NCBI RefSeq assembly: GCF_042683165.1
Contig: NZ_JBHUIZ010000003.1
Span: 310,001 to 374,000, forward strand
Length of the DNA stretch: 64,000 nucleotides
Source: Tigheibacillus halophilus
GTDB taxonomy: Bacteria > Bacillota > Bacilli > Bacillales > Amphibacillaceae
Direction of reading: 5' to 3'
Position numbers and translations under genes: made by a program. Under the pieces are notes generated by a model. That model made no database searches, was not told the DNA's origin, and saw only the letters and a program-made list of their open reading frames with translations. Positions 26,579 through 34,881 of this stretch are shown here, in pieces (position 1 is the stretch's first letter; every line of letters starts with the position of its first letter).

Positions 26579-26587
26579 AAAAAAGAT

Positions 26588-27337
26588 TCAGCCTTCAAAT
26601 ACGGTGAACTTATCCGGAACATAGGGTTGCCTCGATGGAATGGAAACAATTTCTTTTTCAGGCAGTCGAAATGCCGATAAAGCATTACCGAACACACACC
26701 CGGTATCGATGTTGATTGTATGGTTGACCTGCCGCGGTGTTTTGACAGGAGTGTGTCCATAGACGATCCAGCGCTGACCATGGTAATCTTTTGCCCAGTC
26801 AAGTCTGACGGGCATTCCCCGATAATCGAATTTTCCAGTGGGCTCGCCATACAGCACAAAAGATTTTGTTTTTTTATCATGCCGTCCGATGTACGACGCT
26901 TTGATACCTGCGTGAGCGACTACCACATTGACCTCAGGCAATTCCAGATAAAGCGGAGCATTTTCATATATTGTCATGAACTGTTGCCGGATGGTCTGTT
27001 GTTTCTTCCTTGGCTGCTGCTGTAATTCTGCTACTGTTGTTTCTAATCCATGGGCAATTTGGACTGGATTGCCAAGAAAGTAACGATAAAGTTTGTTACA
27101 ATGGTTGCCTGGAACGTACATCGCTTTTTGTTGTTCCAGGAGATGATAGACAAGCGAAATAGTTTGGACTGAGTTTGGTCCGCGATCGGTGATATCCCCC
27201 AAGAAAACAGGAATTCGCCCTTCATCATGGAGGTAGAGGCCGTTTTCCTGCTTGTAGCCCAAATCGAAAAACAGATGAATCAGTTCGTCGTAACAGCCAT
27301 GTATGTCGCCAATAATATCGTATTTCAACTGTTTCAC
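26588..27337 (-). CDS. prpE: PrpE, metallophosphatase (bis(5'-nucleosyl)-tetraphosphatase type)
   Basis: 249 residues. Complete calcineurin-like metal site: GDIHG (10-14), GDITDRGPNS, GNHCNK, VVAHAG and YGHTPV. In B. subtilis PrpE cleaves diadenosine tetraphosphate and affects spore germination. It follows the rodA-type gene on the minus strand after a terminator and converges on yjbO. Confidence 0.93.
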   Translation of the reverse strand: MKQLKYDIIGDIHGCYDELIHLFFDLGYKQENGLYLHDEGRIPVFLGDITDRGPNSVQTISLVYHLLEQQKAMYVPGNHCNKLYRYFLGNPVQIAHGLETTVAELQQQPRKKQQTIRQQFMTIYENAPLYLELPEVNVVVAHAGIKASYIGRHDKKTKSFVLYGEPTGKFDYRGMPVRLDWAKDYHGQRWIVYGHTPVKTPRQVNHTINIDTGCVFGNALSAFRLPEKEIVSIPSRQPYVPDKFTVFEG

Positions 27338-27371
27338 ATCCTTTTTATATCAACTGTAGTTTCCCTCGTAG

Positions 27372-27422
27372 AAACAAAGGCATGCATCCGATACATTCAT
27401 TATCGGTGCATGCCTTTGTTTA
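27372..27422 (-). terminator. Terminator of the rodA-type gene
   Basis: Very long dyad AAACAAAGGCATGCA ... TGCATGCCTTTGTTT with inner arms CCGAT/ATCGG, overlapping the stop codon at 27420. The minus strand continues TTTGTTTC. Confidence 0.85.
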
Positions 27423-28598
27423 AAACATGAATTTTCTTGTTCTGGAATAGACGTTCAAGGCAATGCCGATAGCGACCAAATATGTCAATGTGGAACTGCC
27501 TCCATAGCTAAGAAATGGAAGTGGCAGTCCTGTGATTGGCAAAATTTGAATGGACATACCGATATTTTGGAAAATCTGATAAGAAAACATTCCAATCAAA
27601 CCTGTTACCAGATAACTGCCATATCTGTCATTGCTTTGTATAGCGATATAGATCAACCGGTAAATCATCAAGAAAAATAATGCAATCACAAAGCTTGCTC
27701 CAATGAAGCCAAATTGCTCGGAAATTCCTGTGAAAATCATGTCGGTATGTCGTTCGGGTACGTTAACCTGCAGATGCGACATGCCCTTACCGAATAATTC
27801 ACCAGATCCAATCGCTTGCATGGCCAGGATGAGCTGATATCCCGAATCAAGATATTTTTCGGGATCCATCCAGCCATAAAATCTGCTGGCAACATGGTTG
27901 AACACGGATTGCTCAAAAAAAGCGGAGAGCTTATCGGGAATCAAATAGTAAGCAGTCACTATCGATCCGATGGCGAGTGCAGCAGCAGTAATGATTGGCA
28001 ATATGATTTTCCACTGTACACCTGAAACTAGAATCATGGCGCCGCTGATGGCCGATAGGACTAAGAATCCCCCCAAATCAGGCTCTACAGCTACTAGACC
28101 AGCTGGAAGCATCGTCACTAATGCTATTTTTATGATGAGCCAGATATCGCTTTTTAGGGTCTGTTTCATGTATTTTTGATGGTGATTATCAATAACATGT
28201 GCGTTAGAAAGCACCAGAATGACCTTCATGATTTCTGAAGGCTGCAACGTACCCAGAATCGGGAATTTGAGCCAGCTGACTGCATCATTCGCTTCAATGA
28301 TGAGTGGACCAGGAAAACGAAAAAACAGCATTAACAGCAAAATGATACCAAAACCGTAGATCCACCAAGTCAGTTGTTTAAAGCGGTCATAATCGATAAG
28401 CATGATAAGTGCTATAAAACCGCCACCAACAACATACCAAATAGCTTGTTTCAGTAAAAAGTGGGAGTTGTCATACTTAGCTGGTAAAAAAGGCGCGATT
28501 GAATAAAGTGTGAAAAGGCTGGTGGCCCCAAGCAGGACAATGATTCCCACCAGTGTGTAGTCAATGTTTATATTAGAATTGGAAGATTTATTATTCAT
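27420..28598 (-). CDS. FtsW/RodA/SpoVE family SEDS protein
   Basis: 392 residues from the ATG at 28598; an upstream in-frame start at 28655 is less likely. About ten membrane helices. The SEDS marks are QPSEIMK, VEPDLGG (the essential Asp), LPITGLPLPFLSYGGSS and the C-terminal R-rich tail. These enzymes polymerise lipid II with a class B penicillin-binding protein. Length and position suggest a RodA-type elongation protein, but FtsW or SpoVE roles cannot be excluded. Confidence 0.88.
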   Translation of the reverse strand: MNNKSSNSNINIDYTLVGIIVLLGATSLFTLYSIAPFLPAKYDNSHFLLKQAIWYVVGGGFIALIMLIDYDRFKQLTWWIYGFGIILLLMLFFRFPGPLIIEANDAVSWLKFPILGTLQPSEIMKVILVLSNAHVIDNHHQKYMKQTLKSDIWLIIKIALVTMLPAGLVAVEPDLGGFLVLSAISGAMILVSGVQWKIILPIITAAALAIGSIVTAYYLIPDKLSAFFEQSVFNHVASRFYGWMDPEKYLDSGYQLILAMQAIGSGELFGKGMSHLQVNVPERHTDMIFTGISEQFGFIGASFVIALFFLMIYRLIYIAIQSNDRYGSYLVTGLIGMFSYQIFQNIGMSIQILPITGLPLPFLSYGGSSTLTYLVAIGIALNVYSRTRKFMF

Positions 28599-28962
28599 AG
28601 GGAGAACCTTGCTTTCTATAATTTTGCTTTTCGTTATAACAACAAAAAAAGACATATAGCTTCGATGTTTTCTGCGAAAGCTATATTTGCCTTTTAAATA
28701 AATTGCTTTGCCTCTTAATAGTGTACACGAAAACTGTTCATTTTTTAAGTGCTTACGTATGGAAATTACAAGCCAAACAGATCGGCTTTAAAAATTTGGC
28801 TAGATTTGTGGAATACGGTATGGTATAAATAGTAGTGGATTTTCAATAACGATAAAGATGTGACGAAAAAAGCAATTTTATCATAGGATGCATACGGAAG
28901 TGTTTTGTCCATCTTTATGGTTCCATATTGAAAAAAGAAAAATCGAAAGGAGGGTGTTTTTA
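28599..28962. other. Intergenic region before mgtE
   Basis: AT-rich divergent region. No M-box (Mg2+ riboswitch) consensus was found, although mgtE genes often carry one. No other structure could be supported beyond AAAGGAGGG at 28946-28954. Confidence 0.4.
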
Positions 28963-30324
28963 TTGGAAAATAATCAAACACAGCTTTCAAATATCCAGAA
29001 TATGCAAAAAGCATTGAACGAAGGTGATATCAACTTATTCAGGCAATATTTTCTTGATGGGCATCCATATGATCAGGCAAGCTTTTTTAAGGAGCAGCAG
29101 GAAGAAAACAGGATGAAAATCTACACGTTTTTGTCTCCTGAGGAAACTGCTGATTTGATGGAGCACATTGAACTGAATGATACAGAGGAGTATTTCTCTG
29201 AAATGGATCCAAGATTTGCCTCATCGGTGCTGGCCGAAATGGCAACAGATGACGCAGTAGACATTCTGAATGAGATGGAAAAGGAAAAGGTGGCCAGTTT
29301 CCTGACGATCATGGATAAGGAAGCCACTGAAGAAATTAAGCAGCTGTTGCATTATGAAGAAAAGACAGCCGGAAGTATCATGACGACTGAATTTGTCGCA
29401 CTTCATAAAACAAGTACGGTTGCTGAGACCATGAAGCAGTTGAAAGAAGAGGGGCCGGATGCGGAGACGATTTATTATCTGTACGTGGTCGATGCGGATA
29501 AGCGTTTAGCAGGAGTGCTCTCATTACGGGATTTGATTATCGCTGATGAAGATACCCTCATTATGGATTTGATGAATGAAAAAGTCGTATATGTGACAGT
29601 TGGAATGGACCAGGAAGAAGTAGCCCAGATGATGAGAGACTACGATTTTCTTGCCGTACCAGTAATCGATTTTCAAAAACACTTATTGGGGATTATTACT
29701 GTCGATGATATCCTGGACGTCATCGATGAAGAAGCAAGTGATGACTATTCGAAGTTTGCAGCAATCACTGATGTTGATTCGACTGCGGAAGAAAATCCGC
29801 TTAAGGCAGCAAAAAAGCGGCTTCCATGGCTTATTATCCTGCTCTTTTTGGGGATGTTTACAGCCAGCCTGATCAGCTTGTTTGAGGACACGATTGCTCA
29901 GGTCGCTTTGCTCGCGGCGTTCATTCCAGTTATTGCGGGCACCGCCGGAAATTCGGGAACCCAGGCACTCGCTGTTGCTGTCCGCGGCCTGGCTACGAGC
30001 GATTATGGAGCCGGGGGAAAGATAAAATTAATGTTCAAGGAAATAGGAACAGGGATGATTACGGGAGCAGTTTGCGGTATTGTGGTTACATTTGTCATAT
30101 TTTTATGGAAGGGCGAACTTTTTCTAGGGTTGTTGGTAGGACTGACACTGCTTATTACAATCACTATCGCAACGCTTTCGGGTTCAGTCATCCCGATTGT
30201 CATGGACAGGATGCATATTGATCCAGCTGTTGCATCAGGCCCATTTATCACAACCATCAATGATGTGATTTCAACGATGATTTATTTTGGTTTGGCAACA
30301 TTTTTTATGCAGCTTTTACTATAA
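28963..30324 (+). CDS. mgtE: Magnesium transporter MgtE
   Basis: 453 residues from TTG 28963, 8 bases after AAAGGAGGG. A cytosolic N domain (about 20-130; LSPEETADLMEHIEL), two CBS domains (about 135-260; YEEKTAGSIMTTEF, VDDILDVIDEEASDDYSKF), a connecting helix, and five membrane helices with PVIAGTAGNSGTQ and the conserved end of the pore (AVASGPFITTINDV). The N and CBS domains sense internal Mg2+. A single-gene unit; the frame upstream of TTG is discarded. Confidence 0.95.
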   Translation: MENNQTQLSNIQNMQKALNEGDINLFRQYFLDGHPYDQASFFKEQQEENRMKIYTFLSPEETADLMEHIELNDTEEYFSEMDPRFASSVLAEMATDDAVDILNEMEKEKVASFLTIMDKEATEEIKQLLHYEEKTAGSIMTTEFVALHKTSTVAETMKQLKEEGPDAETIYYLYVVDADKRLAGVLSLRDLIIADEDTLIMDLMNEKVVYVTVGMDQEEVAQMMRDYDFLAVPVIDFQKHLLGIITVDDILDVIDEEASDDYSKFAAITDVDSTAEENPLKAAKKRLPWLIILLFLGMFTASLISLFEDTIAQVALLAAFIPVIAGTAGNSGTQALAVAVRGLATSDYGAGGKIKLMFKEIGTGMITGAVCGIVVTFVIFLWKGELFLGLLVGLTLLITITIATLSGSVIPIVMDRMHIDPAVASGPFITTINDVISTMIYFGLATFFMQLLL

Positions 30325-30348
30325 AAGCGTGTCATGATGTTCTCCCCG

Positions 30349-30378
30349 AATAAGCCGGATTTTCTACTCCGGCTTTGG
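30349..30378 (+). terminator. Hairpin after mgtE
   Basis: AAGCCGGA, 8-base loop, TCCGGCTT, without a long T tract. Confidence 0.55.
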
Positions 30379-30476
30379 GCGGGACCACCTGATGCGTTTT
30401 TTTGTATATGTACTATAGAATGGAAATGGGCAAGGGAAATTTACTAAAACTGAGTGATCAGCCGTGGCAAAGCCGA

Positions 30477-30505
30477 ACACATTTTGTTCTTGGGTTCATA
30501 TAATA
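30477..30505 (+). promoter_or_regulatory. Sigma-K-type promoter of cotO
   Basis: ACAC (30477-30480), 16-bp spacer, CATATAATA (30497-30505). This fits the late mother-cell form AC-N16-CATA-NNN-TA. It lies 33 bp before the cotO start. Confidence 0.6.
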
Positions 30506-30537
30506 TGTTGAACAGCGGAACAAAGGAGAGAGCGCTT

Positions 30538-31044
30538 ATGTCTGGTAAAAAAAACAAGTTTGCACGAAAGCCTTTAATGTATATACAACAGCCATCCATT
30601 AGCAGCCCGAAAGCGAAGATGCAGCATTCCTATCAAACTTCCCGAAAGTCGGCGCGTAAGCAAGAACAGAATACGCTGCCACAATCAGCTCAGGATAAAT
30701 CTGTTACCAAACGGACTAGCAAGAGAAAGCCAGTCACGTTGGAACAAAACGAAACCAGTGCAGAGAATAAAGAAGTAATGCAGCAAGCTGAAACAGAAAA
30801 CCCCGCACCAATGGAAGAAAAACCAAGTTTTCAGGATATGACCCTGGAGGAAAAAATAGGGAGATTGACAAAATCAACAACACATATGATCCCCAAAATG
30901 AGGTGTGCGGTTGAAACGCCAGGTAGAACGTACCGAGGCATTATTACGGATTATGCGGAAGCAATCGTGTATATGCAAGTAAATCGTAAATTAGTGAAAA
31001 TCCCCTTTGAGGAGATCAAGGATATTCGCATGCTGGGCTTTTGA
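30538..31044 (+). CDS. cotO: Spore coat protein CotO
   Basis: 168 residues from ATG 30538 (AAAGGAGAG upstream); a longer frame begins at 30454 but lacks a ribosome site. The N-terminal half is basic and low in complexity (KKNKFARKPLMYIQQP, KRTSKRKP). The conserved C-terminal domain runs from FQDMTLEEKIGRL to IPFEEIKDIRMLGF, as in B. subtilis CotO (YjbX), which is needed for outer coat assembly. Convergent with the cotY/cotZ-type gene. Confidence 0.88.
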   Translation: MSGKKNKFARKPLMYIQQPSISSPKAKMQHSYQTSRKSARKQEQNTLPQSAQDKSVTKRTSKRKPVTLEQNETSAENKEVMQQAETENPAPMEEKPSFQDMTLEEKIGRLTKSTTHMIPKMRCAVETPGRTYRGIITDYAEAIVYMQVNRKLVKIPFEEIKDIRMLGF

Positions 31045-31052
31045 TAAAAAGA

Positions 31053-31100
31053 AAACACCATTGAAAGCAGGAAACTCCTTTTCAATGGTGCTATTTTCAT
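31053..31100. terminator. Bidirectional terminator between coat genes
   Basis: AAACACCATTGAAA ... TTTCAATGGTGC with A/T tracts on both sides. Confidence 0.75.
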
Positions 31101-31162
31101 TGGGAAAAAACGCCTGATTATCTATGACTTTTCTTCCCAATGAAGGTATTTCTTGTTGAAAA

Positions 31163-31648
31163 TTAGTTATTGAACAACGAGATGGCAGGCAAGCAAGTTA
31201 TATGGCAGAAGCAGCGCAAGTTCACCGTGATACAGATACCGGTTGCTTCCAAATCAGTCGTGTTTTGCTCGCATGGGCTTTTGAATCCGCAATCTTCTCC
31301 TGGGCAGGCAATCAATTCCAAAACGGCGCAGTCATCTGCAAGCACTTTTTTTGCACGGAATACAAAGCTTGATACAAGACAATCAAGCCCGCTAGGTGTA
31401 TCCGCGTCTGGAAGAGCCCCATAACCTTGAAATGGTTTGCAGCCATCTTTACAGTACAAAATGATCGGAACAGTGTCCAACCCGTTCCCTGGTTCTGTTT
31501 CTCCCAGTAAATCGTTGATGGATTGTTCACAGCTAGTCGTACAGCAATTTTCTACAACATCATTTTGTGCATCGACGATTTCCTGTACGATGTCGACTAC
31601 ACAGCTTCCTGATGGTGAGATTTCTCCTTTTTCACATCCGCAACCCAT
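31163..31648 (-). CDS. CotY/CotZ family spore coat protein
   Basis: 161 residues with about 17 cysteines, starting MGCGCEKGE. VDIVQEIVDAQNDVVENCC, DTVPIILYCKDG, and ICITVNLRCFCHITCLPA are the family core; CotY and CotZ of B. subtilis show the same ExCP-type and DLxCFCAI blocks. Disulfide-rich crust proteins of this family form two-dimensional sheets on the spore. AAAGGGG precedes the ATG. The cotY and cotZ symbols cannot be told apart from sequence alone. Only one such gene is present. Confidence 0.9.
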   Translation of the reverse strand: MGCGCEKGEISPSGSCVVDIVQEIVDAQNDVVENCCTTSCEQSINDLLGETEPGNGLDTVPIILYCKDGCKPFQGYGALPDADTPSGLDCLVSSFVFRAKKVLADDCAVLELIACPGEDCGFKSPCEQNTTDLEATGICITVNLRCFCHITCLPAISLFNN

Positions 31649-31693
31649 GAATGAATTCCCCTTTCAAATGTTTATTGACTTATCTGTCCCTAC

Positions 31694-31722
31694 TAGACTA
31701 TGTACAGAGTAAATGATGGTGT
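31694..31722 (-). promoter_or_regulatory. Sigma-K-type promoter of the cotY/cotZ-type gene
   Basis: Minus strand ACAC (31722-31719), exactly 16 bp, CATAGTCTA (31702-31694). Same layout as the cotO promoter. Confidence 0.6.
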
Positions 31723-31791
31723 GGGCAGGCGTTGATGTTTATGAAATATTCGTCTACGCAAAAGGAACGATCTGCCAGGGCTGATGTCTAT

Positions 31792-31819
31792 ACACGAATG
31801 ACCTAATGTTCATAGTATG
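31792..31819 (+). promoter_or_regulatory. Sigma-K-like promoter of the 31851 gene
   Basis: ACAC (31792-31795), 15-bp spacer, CATAGTATG (31811-31819), one base off CATA-NNN-TA. Confidence 0.45.
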
Positions 31820-31850
31820 TTAAAGAATAAAATGAACAGAGGTGAGAAAA

Positions 31851-32189
31851 ATGTCCGAACAGGACCAAGAAAAGAAAGAAGTGCATGTTGATAAGCTGAC
31901 CATTTATGCTGACCAAATTTTCCTGGAGGGATCCAGAGTGCATAGAGGGGATTCATTTTTCTTTGGATCAAGAAAGAAAGAAGAAGCTGCTGAAATAGAA
32001 GATGACACAAATCAACCTATACGAAGACGGTATAACCCATTCCTTAATGATGCTGTATTCAGGCCAAAGCCGTTTAGGGAAGCGGAGCTTAAGGAATCTG
32101 GTTCAACAGAAGAACTGAATGACCAAAATCAAGTGATGGATGCTGGAAACGGCCAGGCAGAACCGCATCGTCCATTTTGGCTGAGATAA
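31851..32189 (+). CDS. Unknown protein, probable coat-regulon member
   Basis: 112 residues from ATG 31851 with GAGGTGAG upstream (an in-frame ATG at 31842 overlaps that site). After a charged start comes VHVDKLTIYADQIFLEG, an alternating strand-like segment, then basic IRRRYNPFLND and VFRPKPF and an acidic tail ending PFWLR. No family recognised. The location beside cotO and cotY/cotZ and a sigma-K-like promoter suggest a late sporulation protein; this is inference. Confidence 0.6.
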   Translation: MSEQDQEKKEVHVDKLTIYADQIFLEGSRVHRGDSFFFGSRKKEEAAEIEDDTNQPIRRRYNPFLNDAVFRPKPFREAELKESGSTEELNDQNQVMDAGNGQAEPHRPFWLR

Positions 32190-32220
32190 GCCTCTGAAAA
32201 GCTTCTGCATGATCATTCGC

Positions 32221-32247
32221 AAAGCAGCTGCCAATCAGCTGCTTTTT
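32221..32247 (+). terminator. Terminator of the 31851 gene
   Basis: AAAGCAGCTG-CCAAT-CAGCTGCTTTTT. Confidence 0.85.
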
Positions 32248-32342
32248 ATGTAGAGGCTATCACTATGAAAGGATGAACTGGAGAGTCAGTGCTAACAGTA
32301 TGAGTTTAGTGACTCATATGGATAGGGAGGTTATCTGCAAAA

Positions 32343-32558
32343 ATGGCAGGAGAAAATAGCAAAAAATCGTTGCCGTTGCAAAAGAGAATGGAAAACTTGG
32401 AACGCCAACTTCAAAAGCACGAAGAAATGTTTGATCGCCATGAGAAAAATATCAATGAACTGGAAAAAAACATGGGGGAATGGCATACGGATTTTTTGAA
32501 GGAAACAGGCGGCGTTGCGGATTTCATGCGGGACTTGGAAAAAAAATTCGAAGGATAG
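32343..32558 (+). CDS. Small coiled-coil protein, unknown
   Basis: 71 residues, MAGENSKKSLPLQKRMENL onward. Nearly the whole length is a heptad-rich charged helix (QKHEEMFDRHEKNINELEKN), ending GVADFMRDLEKKFEG. GGGAGG lies about 12 bases before the ATG. No family recognised. It stands in the coat-gene island, and ACAG-N16-CATATGGAT upstream (about 32296-32324) is a weak sigma-K-like match. Confidence 0.6.
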   Translation: MAGENSKKSLPLQKRMENLERQLQKHEEMFDRHEKNINELEKNMGEWHTDFLKETGGVADFMRDLEKKFEG

Positions 32559-32674
32559 TTTCATTTTCACGATAAAAGGGTAAACAAGAATAGGAAATTT
32601 TTTTTGCAAAGCGACAGCCAAAAAGTATTTGTAACTTTCGAATTATATAAATAAAGCAGGATGGAGGAGAAGAC

Positions 32675-32929
32675 ATGGGCTATATATTGCCGATCCGTTT
32701 TGAACAATATGAAAATTATCAACAGTGTATCAGCAACAGAACAAAAGACAAATATCCTATCGAAAAGCCCTTCAAAACAATATTAGAAACACAATATGAA
32801 GAGGTGAAGGGTGCAGTCCCTGAACAAAGGAAAAACCATTCTGAGGCACTTGACCGGCATAATCAGCAGATCAGCCAGTCATATGCTCAGTTTACAGGGA
32901 AAGGAATTCATTTTAGCGGAATAGTTTAA
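32675..32929 (+). CDS. Small hypothetical protein
   Basis: 84 residues starting MGYILPIRFEQYENYQQC and ending FTGKGIHFSGIV. GGAGGAG precedes the ATG. The N-terminus MGY-x-LPI-x-x-x-QY recalls a small family seen in Bacillus genomes whose function is unknown. It is Gln-rich and soluble. Its last 4 bases overlap the convergent DUF421 gene. Confidence 0.6.
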   Translation: MGYILPIRFEQYENYQQCISNRTKDKYPIEKPFKTILETQYEEVKGAVPEQRKNHSEALDRHNQQISQSYAQFTGKGIHFSGIV

Positions 32930-33648
32930 TCTGAATCATCACGTTTAGCTTGCTCAACGTAAGGCTGAACATATAATTTCTTGTTTTCAGTGTACTCCGC
33001 GTACAATACATCCTCTACGTTGGAGAAATTTTGGCGCTGCAATTCCTGATACAGCCATTCTTCGGTCAGATTTTTTTCCCTAAGTGTATCGTGAATGATT
33101 TCACCATCTGAGATAATGGTTGATGGCAAAAATACAGGATCTGGATAGACATTCAAATCCTTTTTATTCGGGGTTTGATACGGTGCCTTTTTCAAAATGG
33201 AAAGCTGGCCGTTCGTTTCCAAAATTGCATACTCGACTTCTTGTACGGAAAAAACATCTTTATTGCGCAGCATATGCTGGAGTTGATCGATATCGACGCG
33301 GTTTCTTTTCAGTTCTTCAAAAATGATATTTCCATTATGGATGAGTATAGAAGGTCGTCCTTCCAGAAAAGAACGCGTCCCTTTAAATTTCATTGTGATG
33401 ATTTCCACTATGTAGAGCATTCCGCCCCAAATTAATACAAGAAATGCGATTTCAGTGATCCCACTGTTTTTATCAAACAGGGCGGTCCCGACAAGTTCCC
33501 CTAATACGACAGCAGAAATGAAATCAAACGGAGTAAGCTGTGACATATGTGTTTTTCCCAATACCTTTGTTAAAACGAAAAGCGCGATGAAACCGAAAAC
33601 AGAATCAATGAACATAAAAACATATTTCATTATCACTTCTAATTTCAC
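32926..33648 (-). CDS. DUF421 family membrane protein (YetF-like)
   Basis: 240 residues. Three membrane helices in the first 85 residues (SVFGFIALFVLTKVLGKTHM, LTPFDFISAVVLGELVGTA in parts), then the DUF421 soluble domain with GRPSILIHNGNI, NRVDIDQLQHMLR, VQEVEYAILETNGQLSI, and a further C-terminal DUF1657-like segment. B. subtilis paralogues (YetF, YdfR, YrbG and others) are spore or envelope proteins of uncertain role. GTG 33648 is used, with GGAGGA upstream. A later ATG at 33630 is possible. Confidence 0.85.
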   Translation of the reverse strand: MKLEVIMKYVFMFIDSVFGFIALFVLTKVLGKTHMSQLTPFDFISAVVLGELVGTALFDKNSGITEIAFLVLIWGGMLYIVEIITMKFKGTRSFLEGRPSILIHNGNIIFEELKRNRVDIDQLQHMLRNKDVFSVQEVEYAILETNGQLSILKKAPYQTPNKKDLNVYPDPVFLPSTIISDGEIIHDTLREKNLTEEWLYQELQRQNFSNVEDVLYAEYTENKKLYVQPYVEQAKRDDSD

Positions 33649-33723
33649 TCTCCTCCTGACTCACTACGATTAGACTGCCCAAATCAGAGCCAGTCATTCG
33701 CAACAGGGAACCGAGACAAAGAA

Positions 33724-33756
33724 AAAAAGAATCCGGCCAAATATGGCAGATTCTTC
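33724..33756 (-). terminator. Terminator of the yjcFG unit
   Basis: AAGAATC-C-GGCCA-AATA-TGGC-A-GATTCTT, imperfect but strong, downstream of yjcF. Confidence 0.7.
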
Positions 33757-33777
33757 ATTTAGTAAGATGTGCAGAAT

Positions 33778-34227
33778 TTAACATGCTGATTCAGCTTGTT
33801 TAGTGGAAAGTTCTTTTACCATGGAAACATGTGGAATGCCTGCGTCCATAAATTCCTCTGAAACAACTTTATATCCGAGCTTCTTATAAAAGCCGAGTGC
33901 ATGGGTTTGCGCATGCAGCTCTGCTTTATGAATATGCTGGTTAGCAAGTTCTTTTTCCATTGCAGCAATCATTTGTTTGCCAAGAGACTGATTCCTGTAA
34001 TCTTTGTGGACACAGATACGTTCTAGTTTACCGTGGTCGCCAATGATGCGGAATCTGCCTGCAGCGACAGTTACGTCATCTTCCACCCCGATGAAGTGAG
34101 TGGCCGTCTGATCGAATTCATCCAATTCGATTTCAGGAGACACATGTTGTTCTTCAACAAAAACCTTCATGCGGATGTCGAAAGCCTGTTTCAGTTCAGC
34201 TTCGGACGTTACTTTGATGATGTTCAT
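33778..34227 (-). CDS. yjcF: YjcF, GNAT-family acetyltransferase
   Basis: 149 residues. FDIRMKVFVEEQHVS at the start, then ERICVHKDYRNQSLGKQMIAAME (partly quoted as RNQSLGKQMI, the acetyl-CoA loop) and AELHAQTHALGFYKKLGYK (partly, GFYKKLGY). The type is ElaA-like/YjcF. The ATG overlaps the yjcG stop by 4 bases (ATGA), so it is translationally coupled. The acceptor is unknown. Confidence 0.9.
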   Translation of the reverse strand: MNIIKVTSEAELKQAFDIRMKVFVEEQHVSPEIELDEFDQTATHFIGVEDDVTVAAGRFRIIGDHGKLERICVHKDYRNQSLGKQMIAAMEKELANQHIHKAELHAQTHALGFYKKLGYKVVSEEFMDAGIPHVSMVKELSTKQAESAC

Positions 34228-34742
34228 ACGAATTCCTTCCCGAATACGAACGTTTCATATACTGTCCACGAACCGTTGTCCAGTTGATACAATAATTGGA
34301 AACGATCGACTTCATCACCAAGATCATATTTTTTCATCTTCAAACTTCCAAATACATCAGAGTACTCTTGGTCGACCAGATCCTGCGCTAACGTGATATG
34401 CGGCACAAATGGATGATCTGCATCATCGGAAAATTTACCGCTATGCAGCTTATCAAACAGTGTTTGCAATTCTGGTGACGGGTTGATCTTCAAGTATATT
34501 GTATTAGAAATCGGTGCGAAAGAACTGACCTTATTGATGGTGATATTGAATGGGTCCGTCTCATTGGCGATTTTCTTCAATTCGGGAATCAGGCTCTCAA
34601 TCTCAGCATCATCTGCTGTGAAGCTTTCCTTTAAAGTAAGATGTGGAGGAATCAGCGCATAATGGGAATCATAGCGTTTTCTGTATGAATTTACTTCATC
34701 TTGGATTTGCTTGCTTGGAAAATATGCGATACCATATTTCAT
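34224..34742 (-). CDS. yjcG: YjcG, 2H phosphoesterase family protein
   Basis: 172 residues with two HxT/S-type motifs, HLTL (near residue 34) and HITL (near residue 115), that make the 2H phosphoesterase active site shared with 2-prime-5-prime RNA ligases. YGIAYFPSKQIQDEVNSYR is the YjcG start. AGGAGG precedes the ATG. First gene of the pair with yjcF; yjcH lies 139 bp upstream in the same direction, giving the conserved yjcH-yjcG-yjcF order. Confidence 0.92.
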   Translation of the reverse strand: MKYGIAYFPSKQIQDEVNSYRKRYDSHYALIPPHLTLKESFTADDAEIESLIPELKKIANETDPFNITINKVSSFAPISNTIYLKINPSPELQTLFDKLHSGKFSDDADHPFVPHITLAQDLVDQEYSDVFGSLKMKKYDLGDEVDRFQLLYQLDNGSWTVYETFVFGKEFV

Positions 34743-34881
34743 TTTTGTTTACCTCCTGTTTTTAATGAAATCATTTGATCTGTAAAATAAATATATTTAA
34801 AAGCATGATTGGTACTTACTATTATAACAAAAAGAACCGTTCTTGCAGTAATATTTATCGAACTGTTTCAAAAAATTCAAA

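Noticed and set aside
28656..28962. Mg2+ riboswitch (M-box) upstream of mgtE
   Set aside because: The conserved M-box segments were looked for and not seen.
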